Assembly (NCBI GenBank): GCA_947178085.1
Contig: CAMWWS010000043.1
Span: 1-12,296, forward strand
Reading direction: 5' to 3'
DNA: 12,296 nucleotides
From: an uncultured Lachnospiraceae bacterium
GTDB lineage: Bacteria > Bacillota_A > Clostridia > Lachnospirales > Lachnospiraceae
Positions 7,165-12,296 of this stretch are shown piece after piece. The position numbers and the translations under genes were made by a program. Each line of letters opens with the position of its first letter. The stretch's first letter is position 1. The notes beneath the pieces were generated by a model that made no database searches, was not told where the DNA came from, and saw only the letters and a list, made by a program, of their open reading frames with translations.

Positions 7165-7241
7165 GAACTTAGGTAAAACAAACAAAAACGGAGCGATTAC
7201 GCTTGCGACGAGCCCCGTTTTTGTTTGTTTTATCTAAGTTC
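7165..7241. repeat. 30-bp near-perfect inverted repeat between divergent promoters; possible bidirectional terminator
   Basis: Arms 7165-7194 and 7212-7241 match at 28 of 30 positions around a 17-base loop that itself contains CGC-TT-GCG. The two mismatches are a G-T pair and an A-C pair, so each is a wobble in one of the two possible RNAs. The inner stem is G/C rich (GGAGC with GCCCC) and is flanked by A-rich and T-rich runs (CGTTTTTGTTTGTTTT in both directions), which is the form of a bidirectional intrinsic terminator. However, no gene ends here: both neighbours start outward from it. It could block antisense readthrough, or be a small mobile repeat (MITE or REP-like). No flanking target-site duplication is obvious. 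The structure is certain; its role is open. Confidence 0.9.
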
Positions 7242-7246
7242 ATACC

Positions 7247-7276
7247 TTGTGAAAACGATGGCTCATATGATATAAT
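7247..7276 (+). promoter_or_regulatory. Sigma-A promoter with extended -10 for the rightward glycosyltransferase
   Basis: TTGTGA (7247-7252), an 18-base spacer, and a perfect TATAAT (7271-7276) preceded by TGA, giving an extended -10 (TGnTATAAT). Transcription should start near 7283, leaving a leader of about 23 bases before the GTG start. This is a vegetative-type promoter, unlike the sigma-28 type ahead of flaG. Confidence 0.75.
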
Positions 7277-7305
7277 AACACAAAACCACGTTTAGGAGAA
7301 CAATA

Positions 7306-8475
7306 GTGAGAATTTTATTTGTAATGAGCAGAACACAGACTATCATAGGTATGATGAGGGCGTTAGTTGGAATGGATTATGAAGTGGCATTATATCCGTA
7401 TACGTCGGAAGATATGAATACGGATGAAATTGCTGAGCATCTCATGGCATTTCTTAAAGACAACAGAATAGATTTCGTGCTGTCCAATGTCTTTACGCCT
7501 ATGGTGGGAGTGCTGACACATGAATTGGGAATAAAATATGCCGTATATGGAATGGACTCGCCCATGTATGAAACATATTTCCCTGTATGTCCGAATTATG
7601 ACAACTGCTATCTTTTCTATTTCGATAAAAGGGAATACCAAATGGCGGTGCAGAAAGGAAAAAAGAATGCATATTATCTGCCGCTTGCTGGAGATATGGG
7701 ACTGACCGAGAATCTGGTTATCACAGACGAAGAAATAAAGAAATACAGATGTGACATGTCGTTCGTCGGCGCGTTGTACTGTAATAACGTATATGATAAG
7801 TTTATTGAACGCTTTCCGGTTGCTTCCCAGCAGCTTTTTGCTAATATTATGGAGCAGAGCGCTTTTAATTGGGATGGCGAGGACAGGCTGGGGGCGTTCA
7901 TGACGCCGGAATTGACTGCCCATATCCATGAACTATGTCATGAGATATATGATAATCCTTATGAACTGCCACTCGAGTATTATTATAAAGCATTCTTTTT
8001 TGCAAGGAAGCTGACTCATATAGAGAGGACTTTGTTAATGGAGCTTCTCTCGGAAAGATACGGTATTCATCTGTATACCAGAGACAGTGAGGTAGTTCCT
8101 GACGGTGTAAAGAGGTTCCCTGAGGTAGATCAGCAGAATGAGGCGTTTAAAGTGTTTTATTCAAGTAAGATAAATATTAACATCACAATGCGCAGCATAG
8201 AGAGCGGCGTTCCGATGCGTGTTTTTGATATTATGAGCGTGGGAGGATTCGTTTTGTCGAACTATCAGGAAGAAATACCGGAGTTATTCGAAGAGGGAAA
8301 AGAAATTGTGACATTTAAAACGCCTGAAGAATTGCTGGAGAAGGCTGACTATTATCTTTCTCATGATAAAGAGAGGCAGCAGATAGGAATAAACGGATAT
8401 AAGAAAATTAAAAAATGTTATACATATGAACAACAAATTAGAAAAATAATATCAATTTTATATCCGCCGCACTAA
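7306..8475 (+). CDS. CgeB/DUF3880-type glycosyltransferase, second copy
   Basis: This 389-residue protein is a paralogue of the divergent neighbour. Shared blocks are YLPLAGD (124-130), DMSFVGALY (150-158), LYTRDSE (256-262), KININITMRSIESGVPMRVFDIMSVGGFVLSNYQEEIPELFEEGKE (288-333) and YYLSHDKERQQIGINGY (349-365). The last two fit the donor-binding half of CgeB-type GT-B enzymes. The middle (about residues 160-245) is poorly conserved between the two, so acceptors may differ. It starts at GTG with AGGAG seven bases upstream; no better ATG is near, and MRILFVMSRTQ is a normal start for this family. No membrane or export signal is seen. Its stop codon overlaps the -35 box of the flaG promoter, and no convincing terminator follows, so vegetative transcription could run into flaG. 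A flagellar glycosylation role is inferred from position only. Confidence 0.82.
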   Translation: MRILFVMSRTQTIIGMMRALVGMDYEVALYPYTSEDMNTDEIAEHLMAFLKDNRIDFVLSNVFTPMVGVLTHELGIKYAVYGMDSPMYETYFPVCPNYDNCYLFYFDKREYQMAVQKGKKNAYYLPLAGDMGLTENLVITDEEIKKYRCDMSFVGALYCNNVYDKFIERFPVASQQLFANIMEQSAFNWDGEDRLGAFMTPELTAHIHELCHEIYDNPYELPLEYYYKAFFFARKLTHIERTLLMELLSERYGIHLYTRDSEVVPDGVKRFPEVDQQNEAFKVFYSSKININITMRSIESGVPMRVFDIMSVGGFVLSNYQEEIPELFEEGKEIVTFKTPEELLEKADYYLSHDKERQQIGINGYKKIKKCYTYEQQIRKIISILYPPH

Positions 8476-8499
8476 ATTATTTAATTTTTTTTCCGATAT
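8473..8499 (+). promoter_or_regulatory. Sigma-28 (SigD/FliA-type) promoter for flaG-fliD-fliS
   Basis: TAAA (8473-8476), exactly 15 bases, then TCCGATAT (8492-8499). This matches the Bacillus SigD consensus (TAAA-N14-16-GCCGATAT) at all four -35 bases and seven of eight -10 bases. The spacer contains a run of eight T. Transcription should start near 8506. The -35 box coincides with the TAA stop of the preceding gene. I found no other -10-like match in the window paired with TAAA at the right distance. Confidence 0.85.
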
Positions 8500-8510
8500 A
8501 TACAGCAAGA

Positions 8511-8531
8511 GACTACTTTGCATAAGTGGTC
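8511..8531 (+). promoter_or_regulatory. Hairpin at the 5' end of the predicted flaG leader
   Basis: GACTACTT (8511-8518) pairs with AAGTGGTC (8524-8531), eight pairs including one G-U, around a five-base loop. It would sit within a few bases of the predicted 5' end of the sigma-28 transcript. It may protect the RNA from 5' decay. The following T run is seven bases away, so it is a poor terminator. Confidence 0.4.
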
Positions 8532-8566
8532 AGGGCGATTTTTAAATATGTTACTATTAATAAAAT

Positions 8567-8582
8567 ATCACATGGAGGTGAT
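8567..8582 (+). promoter_or_regulatory. CsrA-type GGA hairpin that covers the flaG ribosome binding site
   Basis: ATCAC (8567-8571) and GTGAT (8578-8582) are perfect complements enclosing the six-base loop ATGGAG (8572-8577). The GGA (8574-8576) is in the loop, and the ribosome binding site GGAGGTGAT (8574-8582) forms the loop and the 3' arm, five bases before the flaG ATG. GGA in a hexaloop of a short hairpin overlapping the ribosome binding site is the classic CsrA target architecture, and ACATGGAGGT resembles the ACA-n-GGA-n-GU core. csrA is encoded about 2.6 kb upstream. Binding itself is inferred. Confidence 0.6.
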
Positions 8583-8587
8583 TCATA

Positions 8588-9052
8588 ATGGCAATTGAAC
8601 CATTAAGCAGTGCAATGACTTATCAGGCACAACCGGTAGCGAAACCGCAGGTGCAGCCTGTACAATCGGCAGACATGGAAGTTTCGCCAGACGACCAAAC
8701 AGTAAATGTGGATACTACCACAGCGGCTGTCAATAAGCCGCAGGCAGAAAACAATGAGAATGGCGGTAGTGAAAACAGCGGCAATAATTCCGGTAACGGT
8801 ATGCAGCAGGCTGTGAACTCACAGTCAGCCAATGAACAGCTGAAAAAAGCGGTTGCAGAGATGAACCGTAAAATCAGCAACAGCAATGAAGAGGCAGTTT
8901 TCGGTATCCACGAGAAGACGAACAGAATTACTATTAAAATTGTGGATAAGGACACAAAAGAAATTATCAAGGAATTTCCGCCGGAGAAGACTCTGGACAT
9001 GATTGCCAAGGTCTGGGAGATGGCAGGAATCCTTGTAGATGAGAAGAGATAG
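8588..9052 (+). CDS. flaG: FlaG family flagellar protein
   Basis: The 154-residue protein has a low-complexity N-terminal half (Gln/Pro-rich at 14-25, Asn/Gly/Ser-rich at 54-71) and a C-terminal FlaG domain at about 83-152. The hallmark is FGIHEKTNRITIKIVDKDTKEIIKEFPPEKTLDMIAKVWEMAGILVDEKR, matching the family's pattern of D..T.E.I.E.PPEK.LDM and a terminal Gly-x-x-x-Asp-Glu-Lys. FlaG proteins affect filament length or stability in several bacteria; the exact mechanism is unsettled. It is the first gene after a sigma-28 promoter, and its ribosome binding site is inside a probable CsrA hairpin. fliD follows after 11 bases, with its ribosome binding site on the flaG stop codon, so translational coupling is likely. 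Confidence 0.93.
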   Translation: MAIEPLSSAMTYQAQPVAKPQVQPVQSADMEVSPDDQTVNVDTTTAAVNKPQAENNENGGSENSGNNSGNGMQQAVNSQSANEQLKKAVAEMNRKISNSNEEAVFGIHEKTNRITIKIVDKDTKEIIKEFPPEKTLDMIAKVWEMAGILVDEKR

Positions 9053-9063
9053 GAGGTATATAG

Positions 9064-11715
9064 ATGGCAATCAGAATTACGGGTATGTATTCCGGGCTTG
9101 ATACGGAGAGCATTATCAGCGAACTTGTATCCGCACAGAGTGTGAAGAAAAGCTCTATGGTAAAGGCGCAGACCAAATTAAGCTGGAAGCAGGATGCATG
9201 GAAAGCATTAAATACCAAAATTTTCAGCTTTTATTCAAATACATTAAGTAATATGCGTTTTCAGGCTTCTTATAAGAAGAAGACGACGAAGGTATCCAAC
9301 TCCAACGCCATAAGCGTTGTTACGAGTGCAGACGCAGTTGACGGCGTAAGGACAGTTAGGGTTGATAAACTTGCTAAAGGTGCATACCTGACAGGCGCTG
9401 ACCTTACCGGTAAAGGCGACGTCGGTTATACAGGAGGCGCTTCTTTGGAGAGCCTGCTTAAGCATAGCAAGCTTAATACCGGTGATGATACAACCGGTCT
9501 TAGCAATAGCAGCACGCTTAACGGAAGCTTCAGCGTAGTAGGAGCAGACGGTTCTTCTTATAAGATTAACGTAAATTCAAAAACTACGATTAATGATGTG
9601 GTTGATCAGCTGAAGAAAGCAGGTCTGGACGCTAATTACGATCAGGACAGCCAGAGAATATTCGTAAGTGCAAAGAATACAGGTAAGGATTATAACTTTG
9701 CACTGATTGGAAATGATGAAGGCGGTTTGAACGCTTTAGCCGTTCTGGGACTTTTATCAGATAATGATTTAAAGAGCAGCGAGTATACGAAGTGGGCGGC
9801 TTATAAAAATGCCGATGGAACTCTCACCGCTGACGGTCAGAAAGTCTATGATAAGATGCTTGCAGATAAAGTGGCGGCATATAAGAAAGAATGGGATTCT
9901 CTTACAGCGTCAAATAAGAAATTGAAAGAGGCAAATGAAAAGATTGCAAGTGCAATGGACGATACCGATGTGGTTGGTTCAAAGTTCAATTCCGATAAAG
10001 GAAAGACTCTGTCCTCTATTTATAATGATTTGTACAGCGACGGCGGACTCTATGATAAACTGCAGGATGCAAAAAAGGCATATGAAGTTGGAAAGAATAA
10101 TGGTACATTAACGGATGGTGACAAGGATTATCTTAAGCAACAGATGGAAGCTGCGCAGAAGGCATATGATGATGCCAAAGCGGAAGCCATTGATTATCTT
10201 GATGCCATGCGTGAAGGACCGCTCGTTGAGAAAAAGGTAAAGGTTGCTAAGCTCGATGAAGATGGCAACGAGGTTAAGGACGATGACGGTAATACTGTTT
10301 ATGAAGAAAAAACAGTATACCAGACGGCGAAAGATGCAGACGGAAATGTTATCTATGAACAGAAAGTAGATGAAGGCGGAAGTCCTGTTTACGAACAGAA
10401 GAAAGACGAGGATGGAAACCTTGTATTTGAGGCTGACGGAACGACTCCGGTATATGATACGGATAAGCCTGTTTATGATAAGGATAAGCCGGTATATACG
10501 ACAGACCCTGTAATGGTACATGACGGCAAAGGACTCACAAGCCAGTGGAATAAGTATCAGGCTGACGGAACTTTACCTGACGGCATGACTGCAGATGATC
10601 TTAAAGCACAGATTAATTCATACAATAAGTGGATTGATGCTTTCACTAATACCGAAGCAAACCGGAACACCATGACCAAGAATGATGCTCGTATATCGGA
10701 GATTGCAGGAGATAATGGTTATATTACGGTTTCTGAGGGAGACGATGGGAAAACTACGGCTGAAAGCAGTCAGAAGCTTAAAGATGATGTTATGACTGAA
10801 TTTAGCAATAAGGTAGCTGCTGCACAGTCTGTTACGGCTGAGGACAATAAATATGCAAAACTGGCAGGCGGTACCAAGATTGAAGGTCAGGATGCGGAAA
10901 TTTTACTAAATGGAGCGAAATTTACTTCATCAACAAATACGTTTACCGTAAACGGTCTGACGCTTACCGCAATGGAAGAAACTCATGGCGCTGAGGTAAC
11001 TCTTACAACGTCTACAGATACGGATGGCATCTATGACATGATTAAGAATTTCTTCTCTGAGTATAATAAGCTTATCAATGAGATGGATTCTTTGTATAAT
11101 GCTGAGGCTGCTAAAGGATATGAACCTCTGACGTCGGAGGAGAAAGACGCTCTGTCCGATACTGAGGTTGAAGAATGGGAGAAGAAGATTAAGGATTCCC
11201 TGCTTCGCAGAGACAGCACTCTAAGGTCTGTATCCGGCAGCATGACATCTATATTGCTGCAGGGTGCGTCAGTAAACGGAAAGCAGATGTATCTGTCGGA
11301 TTTCGGAATTGCTACACTGGGATATTTCAAATCCAAAGATAATGAGAGAAATGCTTATCATATCGATGGCGATTCAGATGATATGGATACCAAGAGCGCT
11401 GAGGATAAATTGAAGGCGATGATTGCCTCAGATCCTGATACGGTTATGAATTTCTTCTCACAGTTATCCACTAATCTGTATAATAATCTGACCGATAAGA
11501 TGTCATCTATCAAAGATACGAGAAGTGCTTTTACGGTTTATAATGATAAGGTGATGAAGAAGGAATATGATGCATATACGGATAAGATAAAGAAAGAGGA
11601 AGAGAAGCTGAATAAATTGATGGATAGCTGGTACAGCAAATTTTCCAAGATGGAAACCGCACTGTCTAAGCTGGAATCCAAGAACAATTCTTTGGCGAGT
11701 CTTTTTGGAAATTAA
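9064..11715 (+). CDS. fliD: Flagellar filament cap protein FliD (HAP2), with a long insertion
   Basis: FliD forms the cap at the filament tip and guides flagellin folding. The N-terminus (MYSGLDTESIISELVSAQ, then LSWKQDAWKALNTKI) is the FliD_N core; the C-terminus (about 823-883, KKEYDAYTDKIKKEEEKLNKLMDSWYSKFSKMETALSKLES) is the matching helical end. The product has 883 residues, against about 470 in enterobacteria. The excess is mainly an insertion at about residues 236-596: a helical segment (KKLKEANEKIASAM; EAAQKAYDDAKAEAIDYL), then a Tyr/Asp repeat region at 390-483, then another helical part. After it the normal sequence resumes with DAEILLNGAKFTSSTNTFTVNGLTLTAME. No cysteine is present. 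AGGAGG lies seven bases before the ATG and overlaps the flaG stop. The insertion should be exposed on the cap surface and is probably variable between strains. Confidence 0.95.
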   Translation: MAIRITGMYSGLDTESIISELVSAQSVKKSSMVKAQTKLSWKQDAWKALNTKIFSFYSNTLSNMRFQASYKKKTTKVSNSNAISVVTSADAVDGVRTVRVDKLAKGAYLTGADLTGKGDVGYTGGASLESLLKHSKLNTGDDTTGLSNSSTLNGSFSVVGADGSSYKINVNSKTTINDVVDQLKKAGLDANYDQDSQRIFVSAKNTGKDYNFALIGNDEGGLNALAVLGLLSDNDLKSSEYTKWAAYKNADGTLTADGQKVYDKMLADKVAAYKKEWDSLTASNKKLKEANEKIASAMDDTDVVGSKFNSDKGKTLSSIYNDLYSDGGLYDKLQDAKKAYEVGKNNGTLTDGDKDYLKQQMEAAQKAYDDAKAEAIDYLDAMREGPLVEKKVKVAKLDEDGNEVKDDDGNTVYEEKTVYQTAKDADGNVIYEQKVDEGGSPVYEQKKDEDGNLVFEADGTTPVYDTDKPVYDKDKPVYTTDPVMVHDGKGLTSQWNKYQADGTLPDGMTADDLKAQINSYNKWIDAFTNTEANRNTMTKNDARISEIAGDNGYITVSEGDDGKTTAESSQKLKDDVMTEFSNKVAAAQSVTAEDNKYAKLAGGTKIEGQDAEILLNGAKFTSSTNTFTVNGLTLTAMEETHGAEVTLTTSTDTDGIYDMIKNFFSEYNKLINEMDSLYNAEAAKGYEPLTSEEKDALSDTEVEEWEKKIKDSLLRRDSTLRSVSGSMTSILLQGASVNGKQMYLSDFGIATLGYFKSKDNERNAYHIDGDSDDMDTKSAEDKLKAMIASDPDTVMNFFSQLSTNLYNNLTDKMSSIKDTRSAFTVYNDKVMKKEYDAYTDKIKKEEEKLNKLMDSWYSKFSKMETALSKLESKNNSLASLFGN
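10231..10512 (+). repeat. Degenerate D-x-D-G-N/VYE repeat region in fliD
   Basis: FliD residues about 390-483 are a series of short irregular units that combine an acidic turn (DEDGN, DDDGN, DADGN, DEDGN, EADGT) with a beta-like stretch (TVYEEK, VIYEQK, PVYEQK, LVFE, PVYD). The last part is a regular tandem array of 21-base units at 10447-10467, 10468-10488 and 10489-10509 encoding PVYDTDK, PVYDKDK and PVYTTDP. The acidic DxDG turns resemble calcium-binding loops in spacing, but that is only a resemblance. Confidence 0.8.
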
Positions 11716-11746
11716 TAAAATATATTGCATATAAGAATGGTGTGTA

Positions 11747-11779
11747 ATAGTAAACAACAATAGTAATGTTGTTTACTAT
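11747..11779 (+). promoter_or_regulatory. 13-bp perfect hairpin just before the fliS ribosome binding site
   Basis: Arms 11747-11759 and 11767-11779 are exact complements around a seven-base loop (ATAGTAA). The hairpin ends six bases before the AGGAGG (11786-11791) of fliS, inside the 81-base gap after fliD. No U tract follows, so it is not a terminator. The octamer AATAGTAA occurs twice, at 11746-11753 and 11759-11766. It may be an mRNA stability or processing element that gives fliS its own expression level, or an operator. Confidence 0.75.
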
Positions 11780-11796
11780 AAATCAAGGAGGAGAAT

Positions 11797-12180
11797 ATGG
11801 CTATGCCGGCACGCAATCCATTTGCAGAATATACAAATAACAAAATATTGACTGCTTCCCCTGCGGAAGTAACGTTGATGCTGTATGAAGGAGCTATTAA
11901 ATTTTGTAACATTGCAATCGTATCCATCGAGCATAACGAGCTGGAAAAAGCTCATGTAAACATCAAAAAGACACAGCGTATTATAGAGGAATTCAGAAAT
12001 ACGCTGGATCACCAGTATGCGGTTGCAGAAGAGTTTGACAAGATATACACATATCTTCTTCAAAGACTGTTGGAAGCCAATATAAAGAAGGACAAAGAAA
12101 TACTCGAAGAGGTCAATATGCACCTTAGAAGCGTCCGCGACACATGGAAAGAAGTAATGAAACGCTGCAATAAGGCGTAG
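11797..12180 (+). CDS. fliS: Flagellar export chaperone FliS
   Basis: FliS binds the disordered C-terminus of flagellin in the cytoplasm, prevents early polymerisation and hands it to the export gate; it is also known to interact with FliW or FlgM in some species. The 127-residue, all-helical product is of normal length. Signature parts are ILTASPAEVTLMLYEGAIKFCNIA (17-40), VNIKKTQRIIEEFRNTLD (54-71) and IYTYLLQRLLEANIKKD (83-99), ending in a helix with the conserved Trp (RDTWKEVMK). AGGAGG lies five bases before the ATG; a second ATG two codons on is less well placed. It sits downstream of fliD and a strong hairpin, and 11 bases ahead of the next gene. Confidence 0.96.
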   Translation: MAMPARNPFAEYTNNKILTASPAEVTLMLYEGAIKFCNIAIVSIEHNELEKAHVNIKKTQRIIEEFRNTLDHQYAVAEEFDKIYTYLLQRLLEANIKKDKEILEEVNMHLRSVRDTWKEVMKRCNKA

Positions 12181-12191
12181 AAAGGGTGGGC

Positions 12192-12296
12192 ATGAGTCAG
12201 AACAGTGCACAGATATTACTGCAGAGCCTTGAGAAAAAAAACACTATACTTGATGCAATAGTCGAGCAGAACAGTATACAGGAGGATATCCTGAAA
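12192..12296 (+). CDS. Start of a small helical protein, possibly a FlgN/FliT-like flagellar chaperone, 3' partial
   Basis: The frame is open from the ATG at 12192 to the window end: 35 codons, MSQNSAQILLQSLEKKNTILDAI and onward. A purine-rich AAAGGGTGGG precedes the start and the fliS stop is 11 bases upstream, so it is probably in the same operon. The visible part is polar and helical, with a spacing of Leu/Ile residues like the first helix of FlgN or FliT-type chaperones, which often follow fliS. With so little sequence the family cannot be confirmed. Confidence 0.6.
   Translation, partial: MSQNSAQILLQSLEKKNTILDAIVEQNSIQEDILK

Noticed and set aside
8474..8492. A/T hairpin AAATT-ATTT-AATTT followed by T as a terminator of the second glycosyltransferase gene
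   Set aside because: The stem has five A-T pairs only and would hardly form; the T run is better explained as the spacer of the sigma-28 promoter.

Overview
This window is part of a late flagellar gene cluster from a motile low-to-mid G+C Gram-positive anaerobe. The gene order (flgK-flgK-flgL-fliW-csrA, then flaG-fliD-fliS), strong AGGAGG-type ribosome binding sites, the FliW/CsrA pair and the style of the proteins point to Clostridia, most likely Lachnospiraceae. I cannot name a genus from sequence alone. No flagellin gene, RNA gene, CRISPR array or insertion sequence is visible, and no gap between genes exceeds about 205 bases.

Left block (1-5939, + strand): a hook-filament junction protein FlgK cut by the left edge, a second complete FlgK paralogue, an unusually long FlgL, the flagellar assembly factor FliW and the RNA-binding regulator CsrA. 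The two FlgK genes are separated by a 22-bp tandem repeat whose first unit contains a perfect palindrome. fliW and csrA abut with no spacer. An intrinsic terminator closes this block; it lies inside the 3' end of the next, convergent gene.

Middle block (5928-8475): two paralogous CgeB/DUF3880-type glycosyltransferases of 390 and 389 residues, transcribed divergently. Their 205-bp intergenic region holds a candidate sigma-A promoter for each gene and, between them, a near-perfect 30-bp inverted repeat. Their position inside a flagellar cluster suggests modification of flagellin or another filament protein, but this is inference.

Right block (8473-12296, + strand): flaG, fliD (filament cap, with an insertion of about 360 residues), fliS (flagellin export chaperone) and the first 35 codons of a short-helix protein that may be a FlgN/FliT-like chaperone. 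A sigma-28 (SigD/FliA-type) promoter, TAAA-N15-TCCGATAT, sits just ahead of flaG, with its -35 box on the stop codon of the second glycosyltransferase. The flaG ribosome binding site lies in a small hairpin with GGA in a six-base loop, the classic form of a CsrA site.

Taken together: FlgK, FlgL and FliD build the junction and cap, FlaG affects filament properties, FliS escorts flagellin, and FliW with CsrA tie translation to filament assembly. The most interesting proposal is that CsrA made from the left block controls the sigma-28 flaG-fliD-fliS transcript through the flaG leader hairpin, so that transcriptional and translational checkpoints meet at one operon head.
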